Part shown: piece by piece, positions 7,650 to 17,659 of the stretch
Numbering within the stretch: the first letter of the stretch is position 1
How the letters are laid out: every line of letters begins with the position of its first letter
Source of the DNA: Pseudomonadota bacterium
GTDB taxonomy: Bacteria; Pseudomonadota; Gammaproteobacteria; Burkholderiales; Burkholderiaceae_C
Assembly (NCBI GenBank): GCA_020161775.1
Contig: JAIUOW010000013.1
Coordinates: forward strand, 62,001-126,000
Direction of reading: 5' to 3'
DNA length: 64,000 nt
The notes under the pieces: model-generated
The model's database searches: none
Told to the model about the DNA's origin: nothing
The model's input: only the letters and a program-made list of their open reading frames with translations
Program-made: the position numbers and the translations under genes

Positions 7650-10600
7650 TCAGCCGCCGGGCATCAGCGGGTACGGCGGGCCGGCCATGCCGCACGCCTG
7701 TGCCAGCCGCCTGGCTTCGCCGGTATGCGCGGCGGCCTGCTCGCCGGCGCCGTGCCGGGCCAGCAACAGGTGCAGCCGCAATTCGTCATAGGGCGAGGGA
7801 GCCACCGCGCAGGCCTTCAGCCCGCGCCGCCACGCGCGCAGCGCCCGCGCGGTCTGGCCGCGTTGCAGGCCAGCCCAGCCGCGGTACAGCTGGCGCCGTG
7901 GCGTCAGCATCGGCAGGTGCGCTGACAGGGCGAGGTAGCGGTTCACGGCCTGCAGCGCCATGCGCCTGGCCTCGGCAGCCGCGGCGTCGCTGCCACCCGC
8001 GGCGTGCAGCAGCACATCCACCACCAGGGCGAACGCCAGCAATGTGTAAAAACGCCCCGCGCACAGGTAGTGGGTCAGGTCCAGCACTTCCTGCGCCAGC
8101 AGCAGCGTCTGGCGCGTGTCGCCACAGGCGCAGGCCACCAGGGCTTCAACGCCGCGCACGCGGATGTCTTCCAGCATGGTCCGGTGCACCGCAATGCCAT
8201 GGATATCGTGCAGGCAGCCTTGCGCAACGCCGGCGCTGGCCGTGCCGCTGCGCAGCAGGGCCTGAACCTTGGCCATCAGCACCCAGCGCAGGATGGCGGG
8301 CTGCTCCAGCGCGCGCGCTTCGACCTCGGTGATGCGGACTTCATCCAGCAGGCGCGTGAAATCGCCTTGGTGCAGGTGCACCGCGTTGAGCTGGGCGCGG
8401 CATTCAAGGGCGTCAAAACCGTACCCGAGCGATGCCAGCGCAGCCGCCGCGCGCAGCATGTAAACCTCTGCGACATCCCAGCGTCCGCGCGCGATCATGG
8501 AATTGCCCAACTGCTGCAGGGCAAAGGCCTCCTGCGGCGGCGCCACGTCACGCAGCCGCAGGCGCACGCGGCGCACCAGCAAGGCCGCGGCGCAGCCGCC
8601 CGCCCAGCCTGCACGCGTCACACTCAGGAATGCCAGCGCCTTGAGCATGACGGCCAGCCGCGCATCCACCGCGCCTGAACGCAGGGCCGCGATCCAGGCC
8701 ACCGCGAGCCCGCCCCACAACGCGGATGCCGCGGCGGCATCCATGAAACGGCCCATCAGAAGGCTGGTGATCGCATGGGCCAGCAGGCGCTGCGCATTGC
8801 GCTCCTGCGCACCGCGCAGCGGCGTGATGAACGGTGCGCGCAACGCGCACCACAGCGCCCGCAGCCACGCGCGCGGGCCTGCCGGCGGCAGCGTCACGCC
8901 ACCCCGTTCCACGGCGGCGCGAAAGTGCGCGTTGTCGTGCAGGTTGCCGTAATGGTTGTGCAGCACCGCGCCCGCCCGGTGGCGCCAGGCGATGCGCAGG
9001 GCCACGGGTGCATCGGGGTGGCGTTGCAACACGGAGTCCAGCAGGCGCGCCGCCGCGAAGTGCCAGCCCAGCCGGTGATAGATGTCGCACAAGGCCGCCA
9101 CCGGCGCGTCGATCTGCGAGGGGCTCGCCCACTGCAGCGCCAGTTCGACGGCAGCCGCCAGGGTGTTGATGTCGGCTTTGACATCCTGCAGCAAGGCCGC
9201 GTCCTCGCGCTCCAGCCGTGGCGCCATGGCCGCCAGGCGCGCCAGCACGCCCAAGGCAAACTGGCGCCGGTACGCGTCAGCCCCGGCCAGCGTGTCCAGC
9301 ATCGCCAGGCCATGCTGGCGGGTCAGCTCATGCATGCGGCAGCGCCCGCCCGGTTCGCGTGCGACCACGGACCGCTCCACCAGCACGGTCAGGCTTTCGT
9401 CGCTGACCCCCGCGCAATCGGGCACCCATTCGCGCGGGAAGGTTCCACGAAACAGGGCGCACCGCGCCCAGGCTTCCTGGGCGGCAGGGTCCAGCTGCTC
9501 CCAGATGTCGCTCATCACGTCCTGCATCGTGCGATGGCGGTATTCGGGCATGTGCAGGCTGGAGTCCAGCCAGGTGCCCTGTTCCAGGCGCTGTACCAGC
9601 TGCGCCGCCGTCAGCGTGCGCAGCGATTGCGCGCAGAACTGGATCGCCAGCGGCGAGCCGTCCAGCAATTGCACCAGGCGCTGCAGCGCGGCATGTTCAC
9701 GCACATCGTCAAGGGCCACGCCCAGGCGCCGCGCGCAGGCGCGCAGCAGTGCCAGTGCCGCGCCAGGGTCGGCGTCGCCGTCGTCAGTCGCCAGCCCGTG
9801 CAGTTCATACAGCCATTCGTGCGCAATCCCCAGCCGCACGCGGGAGGTCACGATCACCACACAGTTCGGCGCGGCCAGCAGGATGTCGGCGACGGCCGGC
9901 GCGGCCTCCACGCAGTTCTCGAACCCGTCCAGGCCGAGCACGATGCGGCGCAGGCCGAGGTATTTGCACAACATGGCCATGGGCTGCACCGTCTGGCTGA
10001 AATCCAGCCCCAGGGCAGAGCCCAGAGCCGCCACCACATGGTCGCGCAGCAGTTGTGTGCCGGATTCGCGCCCGATGAAGTCAAAGCTGCACATCACGCA
10101 GCCGTCGGGGTAGTTGCCCGCGATCTCGTCCATCAAGGCGCGCGCCAACCGGCTCTTGCCCACACCTGCCGGGCCCAGCAGCGTTACCAGCCGTTCACCG
10201 CGATCCAGGTGCTGGCGTATGCGGCGCAAGTCATCGGCACGCCCCAGCAAGGGCAGCAGTTCGGCGGAACTGGGCCGCGGCTGCAACGCGGGAGGCGGTG
10301 CCGCCGGCGGCACGCTGCCGCGGCGGATGTCATCTGCCAGCGCAGACAGCGCAGCCGACGGCTTGGTGCCCAGATGCTCCGCCAGCGCAAGCCGGCAGGC
10401 TTCAAAGCGGTCCAGCGCGGCGGCCGTGGAGCCCACGCGGGCGAGCAGCCGCAACAACGACATGTGCGGCTCCTCGTTCCAGGGCTCGATCTGCGCCCAA
10501 AGCTCAAGGTACTGCAGCTCGTTGTGCAGATGGCGGGCCTGTTGCTCAAGGCGCACGAGTTCGCGCAGGATCACCACGGCACTGCGGTCGATGCGCTGGC

Positions 10601-11048
10601 GCTGCAAACCCGCCCAGTCATCAAATGCGGCGCAGTCGCGCAGCTGGAAGTCGCGCAGGAACGGCCCGCCATAGCAGGCAATGGCGCTGCCCAGCGACGC
10701 GGCGCTTTGCTGGCCCGCCGTTTCGGCCGCCTTGAGCAGCGACAGCGCATCGACCTGGATGCTTGCCGCGGGGTTCCAGCCGATGGTTTCAGCATCGGCC
10801 TGGATGACGTCCGGCAGACGCTGCCTGAGCTTGGACAGGGCCAGGCGCAGATTGGCGCGCGCGCCCTCGTCGCCGGTGTCACCCCAGAACAGGTCCGCCA
10901 GGACCTCGCGGCGCACAGGCCTGCGCTCCATGGCAACGTACACCAGCATCGCCAGTGACTTGGCGGGCAAGGCCATGCTGTCCGACCCCTGCGGGCCGGC
11001 GTGCAGGCGCACGCTGCCCATCACGTGAAGCGTCACGGTATGTTTCAT
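7650..11048 (-). CDS. BTAD/STAND-type transcriptional regulator (AfsR/SARP-like)
   Basis: A very large 1132-aa cytosolic regulator. Residues 1-95 look like an OmpR/SARP winged helix (RANLRLALSKLRQRLP). Residues 95-245 match the bacterial transcriptional activator domain, with LELWAQIEPWNEEPHMSLL. An NB-ARC/STAND ATPase follows, with Walker A GPAGVGKS at 292-299, Walker B in RIVLGLDGFEN near 369-375, and VIVTSRVRLG as the sensor motif. The last 500 or so residues are helical and probably TPR-like, a typical ligand-sensing region. Such proteins switch on nearby genes when ATP and an inducer are bound. It is the last gene of a minus-strand group of three and may be expressed with the two genes upstream. 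The inducer and targets are unknown. Confidence 0.85.
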   Translation of the reverse strand: MKHTVTLHVMGSVRLHAGPQGSDSMALPAKSLAMLVYVAMERRPVRREVLADLFWGDTGDEGARANLRLALSKLRQRLPDVIQADAETIGWNPAASIQVDALSLLKAAETAGQQSAASLGSAIACYGGPFLRDFQLRDCAAFDDWAGLQRQRIDRSAVVILRELVRLEQQARHLHNELQYLELWAQIEPWNEEPHMSLLRLLARVGSTAAALDRFEACRLALAEHLGTKPSAALSALADDIRRGSVPPAAPPPALQPRPSSAELLPLLGRADDLRRIRQHLDRGERLVTLLGPAGVGKSRLARALMDEIAGNYPDGCVMCSFDFIGRESGTQLLRDHVVAALGSALGLDFSQTVQPMAMLCKYLGLRRIVLGLDGFENCVEAAPAVADILLAAPNCVVIVTSRVRLGIAHEWLYELHGLATDDGDADPGAALALLRACARRLGVALDDVREHAALQRLVQLLDGSPLAIQFCAQSLRTLTAAQLVQRLEQGTWLDSSLHMPEYRHRTMQDVMSDIWEQLDPAAQEAWARCALFRGTFPREWVPDCAGVSDESLTVLVERSVVAREPGGRCRMHELTRQHGLAMLDTLAGADAYRRQFALGVLARLAAMAPRLEREDAALLQDVKADINTLAAAVELALQWASPSQIDAPVAALCDIYHRLGWHFAAARLLDSVLQRHPDAPVALRIAWRHRAGAVLHNHYGNLHDNAHFRAAVERGGVTLPPAGPRAWLRALWCALRAPFITPLRGAQERNAQRLLAHAITSLLMGRFMDAAAASALWGGLAVAWIAALRSGAVDARLAVMLKALAFLSVTRAGWAGGCAAALLVRRVRLRLRDVAPPQEAFALQQLGNSMIARGRWDVAEVYMLRAAAALASLGYGFDALECRAQLNAVHLHQGDFTRLLDEVRITEVEARALEQPAILRWVLMAKVQALLRSGTASAGVAQGCLHDIHGIAVHRTMLEDIRVRGVEALVACACGDTRQTLLLAQEVLDLTHYLCAGRFYTLLAFALVVDVLLHAAGGSDAAAAEARRMALQAVNRYLALSAHLPMLTPRRQLYRGWAGLQRGQTARALRAWRRGLKACAVAPSPYDELRLHLLLARHGAGEQAAAHTGEARRLAQACGMAGPPYPLMPGG

Positions 11049-11109
11049 GGCAAAGGGGCTCTGCGCCGCGCCGGCGGCGGCAACAGGAGCCCTGGCCGCA
11101 AGGCGGAAG

Positions 11110-11760
11110 TCAGCTCAAGACCGGCGATGTCAGCGCAAGCACGATGGTGACCGTATGGCCACCCTGCGGCCTGCGCGTGGCGAGGACGCGCCCGCCATGT
11201 TCGTCGGCGTAATCGCCGGCCATCAGCAAGCCCAGATGGCTGCATTCGGCATGGTCCCCGCGGCCCGCGCCGAGCAAAGGCGACATCAGCCCCCAGCCCG
11301 GTGGCACACAGGCACGGCTGTCGCTGATGGTGATGAAGAGCTCGCCCCCAGTGCATCGCGATGCGACATCAATCGTCCCGCAGCCGTGCAAGGCCTGGGC
11401 CGCGTCCAGGATCAGGTGAAGCACTACCTGATGGAATTCCGGCATGTCTGTAGCGTGTTGCTCCGGGGTTGCATAGCGTTCTGCAATGCGCACGCCAGGC
11501 GGCACCAGCGTCCGTGCGATCCGCACCATGCGGCGCAGCACCTGGTTGACGTCCTGGGGGCCAACCTCAGTGGCCCGGTGCGTGCCGGCCTGCTGCGCGG
11601 CATCCCGCTCGGCGGGCGCCCCGCGGCGGGGCGCGGGTACGCAGGCGGGAGCGTTGGCGCCGGCGCCCGCGCGGGCCGGCAGGCCCAGCAAGGCCAGCCC
11701 CAAGGTGGACAGGAGGCCGAAACCAGTTTGGCCGGGCAGAGGAAGAAGCTTTGTTTGCAT
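11110..11760 (-). CDS. Exported protein with degenerate GHKL/HATPase-like domain
   Basis: The 216-aa product starts with a hydrophobic stretch (LLSTLGLALLGLPARAGA, residues 16-33) that looks like a signal peptide or membrane anchor. Residues 105-212 resemble a histidine-kinase ATPase domain: an N-box-like LHLILDAAQAL with D119 where Asn is normal, a G1-like ISDSRAC lacking the glycines, and a G2-like HLGLLMAG. It closes with GGHTVTIVLAL. No phosphoacceptor histidine segment is obvious. Loss of the Mg-binding Asn and of the G1 glycines suggests poor or absent ATP binding. I chose ATG 11760 because longer readings run into the upstream gene. It lies 47 nt after that gene and 61 nt before the BTAD regulator. 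Function unknown. Confidence 0.55.
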   Translation of the reverse strand: MQTKLLPLPGQTGFGLLSTLGLALLGLPARAGAGANAPACVPAPRRGAPAERDAAQQAGTHRATEVGPQDVNQVLRRMVRIARTLVPPGVRIAERYATPEQHATDMPEFHQVVLHLILDAAQALHGCGTIDVASRCTGGELFITISDSRACVPPGWGLMSPLLGAGRGDHAECSHLGLLMAGDYADEHGGRVLATRRPQGGHTVTIVLALTSPVLS

Positions 11761-11807
11761 AGGATCTTTCGGTATGTCGGGGTCGTGTGGAAATCTGCGG
11801 AGAAGGA

Positions 11808-12755
11808 CTAGGCCGTGACCTGCGTGGCAGAGCCACCCGCGGGCGGGCGCGCGAAGATGGCCACCGCGCTGTCCCCGCGCGGCACGGCCGCCGGTGCCGG
11901 CGCCACGCTGACGGCCTCCACGGCATGCAGGGCCGCCAGCCAACGGCACACCTGGGGCTCGGGCGCCGCGAGGCGCTTGGCCAGGTCGTTCAGCAGCATC
12001 GGGCCCGACCGCAGGGCCGCCAGGAGGCGGATATGGGCAGGCTCCAGTTGCTCGATGGCAATCCTGGGCATCTGGCAGAAATGAACGGGCTTGCGGCGAT
12101 AGCGGGTGGGCAGGATGTCCAGCCGCGTGCGAACCGCGTAAGTCCAGATCAGGTCGCCGGTGGCACGGCGTACGAACGAATCAGGCGCAACCCCCGCACC
12201 GGTGGGACGGCGGATCCACTCCGCACGCAACAGGTCGCCCGGGGTGGCCGTCAGGGGAAAGCCGGCCACGCGCCGCCTCAAATCCACCACCGCCATCAGG
12301 CGGCTGTGGTAAATGAGCTGGTACACGCCGCCAGCGGCAACCTCTTCCTGGTGCCATGCCAGTGAGCAGCCCAGCGCGTAGTCGCAGCGAAGCATGCCCA
12401 AGCGGGATTCGAGCGTGCGAAATGCTGCCACCACGCTGGCCTGCCGTCCGGGGTCAAACAGAACGGCGCCCGCCACAGCGTTGAATTGTTCCGACGACAC
12501 CGCCAGCAATCCAGGTGCACGGCGCAAATCCAGTGCCTCCACGGTAGCGTCGGCATGACGATGGCGCACGTTCAGACCGGCTGCGCCCCGGTCCTCGACG
12601 ACGTCGGCGTTGACGCACCAGACGTCCGCACGTTGGGGCGCCACGACCTCCCAGTCACAATCGTCCCGGCCGAAAGCCCCCATCCAGGTTGCGAACTGAT
12701 TGCAGGCCTTGGACCCAAAACCCAGAAAGCTGACGCCAAGCAGCAGTTTGTCCAC
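11808..12755 (-). CDS. Conserved-looking hypothetical protein, possible C-terminal winged helix
   Basis: I do not recognise this 315-aa protein with confidence. It starts at GTG (12755) with AGGGG about 8 nt upstream as a ribosome binding site. There is no signal peptide. The N-terminal 90 residues (LLLGVSFLGFGSKACNQF, then ADVWCVNADVVEDRG) alternate hydrophobic strands and helices in a way that recalls a receiver-like fold without its phosphorylation residues. Residues 255-300 (LLAALRSGPMLLNDLAKRL, VCRWLAALHAVEAV) read like a small winged helix. It is the first gene of the 7650-12755 group, so it may act in signalling or DNA binding there. That is inference from context. Confidence 0.6.
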   Translation of the reverse strand: MDKLLLGVSFLGFGSKACNQFATWMGAFGRDDCDWEVVAPQRADVWCVNADVVEDRGAAGLNVRHRHADATVEALDLRRAPGLLAVSSEQFNAVAGAVLFDPGRQASVVAAFRTLESRLGMLRCDYALGCSLAWHQEEVAAGGVYQLIYHSRLMAVVDLRRRVAGFPLTATPGDLLRAEWIRRPTGAGVAPDSFVRRATGDLIWTYAVRTRLDILPTRYRRKPVHFCQMPRIAIEQLEPAHIRLLAALRSGPMLLNDLAKRLAAPEPQVCRWLAALHAVEAVSVAPAPAAVPRGDSAVAIFARPPAGGSATQVTA

Positions 12756-14397
<1,642 letters not shown>

Positions 14398-14400
14398 ATC

Positions 14401-15303
14401 TCATTTCAGCCGCTTGATGAGGCTGGATGTATCCCAGCGCTGGCCGCCCAGCGCCTGCACGTCGGCATAGAACTGGTCCACCAGCGCGGTGACGGGTAGC
14501 CGCGCGCCGTTGCGCTTGGCCTCGTCCAGCACCAGGCCCAGGTCCTTGCGCATCCAGTCCACCGCAAAGCCGAAGTCGAATTTGCCGGCAATCATGGTCT
14601 TGCCGCGGTTGTCCATCTGCCAGCTCTGGGCGGCGCCCTTGCCGATCACGTCCAGCACCTGCTCCATGTCCAGGCCGGCCTTCTGGCCGAAGGCAATGGC
14701 CTCGGACAGGCCCTGCACCAGCCCGGCGATGCAGATCTGGTTGACCATCTTGGCAAGCTGGCCAGACCCTGCCGTGCCGAGCAAGGTGAACGCGCGTGCA
14801 AACGCCATGGCCACGGGTTTGGCGGCATCGAAGGCAGCGGCATCACCGCCGCACATCACGGTCAGCATGCCGTTCTGGGCACCCGCCTGGCCGCCGGACA
14901 CAGGCGCATCCACGAACTGCAGGCCCAGGTTTTTGGCCGCAGCGTAAAGCTCGCGCGCCACATCGGCCGACGCCGTGGTGTGGTCCACAAAAATGGTGCC
15001 GGGCTTCATGCCCGCGAAGGCACCATCGGCGCCGAGCGTGACCGAGCGCAGGTCGTCGTCGTTGCCCACGCAGCAGAACACGATGTCTGCGCCGCCCGCG
15101 GCCTCACGCGGCGTGGCGGCCGTTGTGCCGCCGAACTCCGCCGCCCATGCCACCGCCTTGGCGGCGCTGCGGTTGTAAACCGTGACCTGGTGGCCGGCCA
15201 GCGCCAGGTGGCCGGCCATGGGCAGGCCCATGACGCCCAGGCCGAGGAATGCGACCTTGCGCGACGGGGTGGGTTCGTAGGTTTTGGGGTTGGTACTGCT
15301 CAT
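14401..15303 (-). CDS. NAD(P)-dependent 3-hydroxyisobutyrate dehydrogenase family enzyme
   Basis: A 300-aa beta-hydroxyacid dehydrogenase. It has an N-terminal Rossmann motif GLGVMGLPMAG near residue 22, the substrate-binding FVDAPVSGGQAGAQNGML near residue 130, and the catalytic lysine in GSGQLAKMVNQI near residue 180. Members reduce or oxidise 3-hydroxyisobutyrate, tartronate semialdehyde or related acids; the substrate cannot be told from sequence alone. I used ATG 15303 because the extra upstream codons begin with a TTG inside pilU. It starts 8 nt after the pilU stop and may be read from the pil transcript. Its end lies 3 nt from the convergent BON gene. Confidence 0.85.
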   Translation of the reverse strand: MSSTNPKTYEPTPSRKVAFLGLGVMGLPMAGHLALAGHQVTVYNRSAAKAVAWAAEFGGTTAATPREAAGGADIVFCCVGNDDDLRSVTLGADGAFAGMKPGTIFVDHTTASADVARELYAAAKNLGLQFVDAPVSGGQAGAQNGMLTVMCGGDAAAFDAAKPVAMAFARAFTLLGTAGSGQLAKMVNQICIAGLVQGLSEAIAFGQKAGLDMEQVLDVIGKGAAQSWQMDNRGKTMIAGKFDFGFAVDWMRKDLGLVLDEAKRNGARLPVTALVDQFYADVQALGGQRWDTSSLIKRLK

Positions 15304-15311
15304 GGGGATGC

Positions 15312-16448
15312 TCAAACGATGGCGAGGTGTTCGGTGCCGGAGGCCAGGTCCTGGTTCTTGGCACGCTGGCTGTTCAGCTTGATCTGCAGGCGCAGGTCGT
15401 TGACGGAGTCGGCATTGCGCAGCGCGTCTTCGTAGGAAATGATGTTGTTTTCATACGCGTCGAACAGCGCCTGGTCAAAGGTCTGCATGCCCAGGTTGCG
15501 CGACTTCTTCATGATCTCCTTGATCTCGGCGACCTCGCCCTTGAAGATCATGTCGGAGATCAACGGGCTGTTCAGCATGATTTCCACTGCTGCCTGGCGG
15601 CCCTTGCCGTCCTGCTTGGGCACCAGCCGCTGCGAGATCATGGCCTTGAGGTTCAGCGACAGGTCCATCAGCAGCTGCGCGCGCCGCTCCTCGGGAAAGA
15701 AGTTGATCACGCGGTCCAGCGCCTGGTTGGCGCTGTTGGCGTGCAGCGTGGCCAGGCACAGGTGGCCGGTTTCGGCGAAGGCGATGGCATGCTCCATGGT
15801 CTCGCGGTCCCGGATTTCTCCCATCAGGATCACGTCGGGTGCCTGGCGCAGGGTGTTCTTGAGCGCGGCCTCCCAGTTGTCTGTGTCCAGCCCCACCTCG
15901 CGCTGGGTCACCACGCAGTTCTTGTGCGGGTGCACGAATTCCACCGGGTCCTCGATCGTGATGATGTGGCCGTAGGAGTTTTCGTTGCGCCAGTCCACCA
16001 TGGCGGCCAGCGTGGTGGATTTGCCCGAGCCCGTCGCGCCGACCAGCACACACAGGCCACGCTTGGCCATCACGACCTCCTTGAGGACCTGCGGCACGCC
16101 CAGGCCGTCGATCGTGGGCAGCGTCATGGGAATGACCCGCAGCACCATGCCGACCTTGCCCTGCTGCACGAAGGCGTTGACGCGAAAGCGCCCGATGCCT
16201 GGCGGCGAAATGGCGAAGTTGCACTCCTTGGTGCGCTCGAATTCCGATGCCTGCTTGTCGTTCATGATCGAACGCGCCAGCGACAGCGTGTGCGCGCCGG
16301 TCAGCGGCTGCGGCGAAACCTTGGTGACCTTGCCGTCCACTTTCATGGCGGGCGGGAAGTCGCCGGTGATGAACAGGTCGCTGCCGTTGCGGCTGACCAT
16401 GAGTTTCAACAGGTCGTTGATGAATTTACTGGCCTGATCGCGCTCCAT
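15312..16448 (-). CDS. pilU: Type IV pilus retraction ATPase PilU
   Basis: A hexameric cytoplasmic ATPase that works with PilT to depolymerise type IV pili for twitching motility and DNA uptake. The 378-aa product has Walker A in VGATGSGKSTTLAAM near residue 130, the Asp box ITIEDPVEF, Walker B in VILMGEIRD, and the His box ETGHLCLATLHANSA. Length and the C-terminal extension after residue 345 distinguish PilU from PilT. The start has a very strong ribosome binding site (AAGGAGGTG, 6 nt before the ATG). It lies downstream of pilT in the same direction with a 128-nt hairpin-rich gap. Confidence 0.95.
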   Translation of the reverse strand: MERDQASKFINDLLKLMVSRNGSDLFITGDFPPAMKVDGKVTKVSPQPLTGAHTLSLARSIMNDKQASEFERTKECNFAISPPGIGRFRVNAFVQQGKVGMVLRVIPMTLPTIDGLGVPQVLKEVVMAKRGLCVLVGATGSGKSTTLAAMVDWRNENSYGHIITIEDPVEFVHPHKNCVVTQREVGLDTDNWEAALKNTLRQAPDVILMGEIRDRETMEHAIAFAETGHLCLATLHANSANQALDRVINFFPEERRAQLLMDLSLNLKAMISQRLVPKQDGKGRQAAVEIMLNSPLISDMIFKGEVAEIKEIMKKSRNLGMQTFDQALFDAYENNIISYEDALRNADSVNDLRLQIKLNSQRAKNQDLASGTEHLAIV

Positions 16449-16502
16449 GAGAGCACCTCCTTACTACTACCTACAACCAAAAATGCCTTCGCGGGAGACA
16501 CC

Positions 16503-16562
16503 GCGGAACCGGCTCCGCCGGGCCGCTGGTGTCGCCCCCTGAGGGGGAGGCGCCGAAGGCGC
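16503..16562. repeat. REP-like hairpin cluster between pilT and pilU
   Basis: Three tight hairpins sit in a row: GCGGA/TCCGC (16503-16518), CCCCC-TGA-GGGGG (16535-16547) and GCGCC-GAA-GGCGC (16550-16562). They fill the middle of the 128-nt pilT-pilU gap. There is no T-run, so this is not a classic terminator. The C5-loop-G5 form recurs between atpE and atpF (58858-58871). Confidence 0.55.
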
Positions 16563-16576
16563 TTCGGGGGAAATCA

Positions 16577-17620
16577 TCATCCGGGGAAGTTTTCTGGAAT
16601 CTTTGCCTTGCCGCGGGCTTCGCCCGGGCTGATGATGTTGCGCTTGACCAGATCCGCCAGGTTCTGGTCCAGCGTCTGCATGCCAAAGCTGTTGCCGGTC
16701 TGGATGGCCGAATACATCTGCGCCACCTTGGCCTCGCGGATCAGGTTGCGGATGGCGCTGGTGCCCAGCATGATCTCGTGGGCGGCCACGCGGCCCTGGC
16801 CATCCTTGGTCTTGCACAGCGTCTGCGAGATCACCGCCTGCAGCGATTCGGACAGCATGGCGCGGATCATTTCCTTTTCCTCGGCCGGGAACACGTCGAT
16901 GATCCGGTCAATCGTCTTGGCCGCGCTGGAGGTGTGCAACGTGCCAAACACCAGGTGGCCCGTTTCCGCGGCGGTCATGGCCAGGCGGATGGTTTCCAGA
17001 TCACGCATTTCGCCCACCAGGATGGCGTCCGGGTCCTCGCGTAGCGCGGACTTGAGCGCGGCGGCAAAGCTCAGCGTCATGGGGCCGACTTCGCGCTGGT
17101 TGATCAGGCACTTTTTCGATTCGTGCACGAATTCGATCGGGTCTTCCACCGTCAGGATGTGGCCGTATTCGGTTTCGTTGAGGTAATTGACCATGGCAGC
17201 CAGGGTGGTGGACTTGCCCGAGCCCGTCGGGCCGGTGACCAGCACCATGCCGCGCGGCTTGAGCGCCAGGTCGCCAAAGATCTTGGGGGCGTTGAGCTGC
17301 TCCAGCGTGAGGATCTTGGACGGAATGGTCCGGAACACGGCGCCCGCGCCCCGGTTCTGGTTGAAGGCATTGACGCGAAAGCGCGCCAGGCCGTCGATTT
17401 CAAACGAGAAGTCCACTTCCAGGAACTCTTCGTAGATCTTGCGCTGGGTGTCATTCATGATGTCATACACCATGCTGTGCACCTGTTTGTGGTCCAGCGA
17501 ATCCACGTTGATGCGGCGCACGTCGCCATGCACGCGGATCATCGGCGGGAGGCCGGCGGAGAGGTGAAGGTCGGAAGCCTTGTTCTTGACGCTGAATGCC
17601 AGCAACTGGGTAATGTCCAC
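16577..17620 (-). CDS. pilT: Type IV pilus retraction ATPase PilT
   Basis: The main pilus retraction motor. The 347-aa product starts MDITQLLAFSVKNKASDLHLS, the usual PilT N-terminus. Further on are GPTGSGKSTTLAAM (Walker A) near residue 135, TVEDPIEF, AILVGEMRDLET (Walker B) and ETGHLVFGTLHTSSA. The start is a GTG at 17620 with GAGGG 5 nt upstream. In-frame extension further upstream would overlap yggS and is not conserved. It runs divergently from yggS with a 39-nt gap, the usual betaproteobacterial arrangement. Confidence 0.95.
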   Translation of the reverse strand: MDITQLLAFSVKNKASDLHLSAGLPPMIRVHGDVRRINVDSLDHKQVHSMVYDIMNDTQRKIYEEFLEVDFSFEIDGLARFRVNAFNQNRGAGAVFRTIPSKILTLEQLNAPKIFGDLALKPRGMVLVTGPTGSGKSTTLAAMVNYLNETEYGHILTVEDPIEFVHESKKCLINQREVGPMTLSFAAALKSALREDPDAILVGEMRDLETIRLAMTAAETGHLVFGTLHTSSAAKTIDRIIDVFPAEEKEMIRAMLSESLQAVISQTLCKTKDGQGRVAAHEIMLGTSAIRNLIREAKVAQMYSAIQTGNSFGMQTLDQNLADLVKRNIISPGEARGKAKIPENFPG

Positions 17621-17659
17621 GGATCCCTCGATAGTCTGATTTGGTACGCTCGAACGATT

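Noticed and set aside
8775-10958. A 727-codon open frame opposite the BTAD/STAND gene
   Set aside because: The minus strand carries intact, ordered domain motifs, whereas the plus frame is Arg/Gln/His-rich with no recognisable motif.
15249-17186. A 645-codon open frame opposite pilU and pilT
   Set aside because: Shadow of two conserved ATPase genes; no family features.
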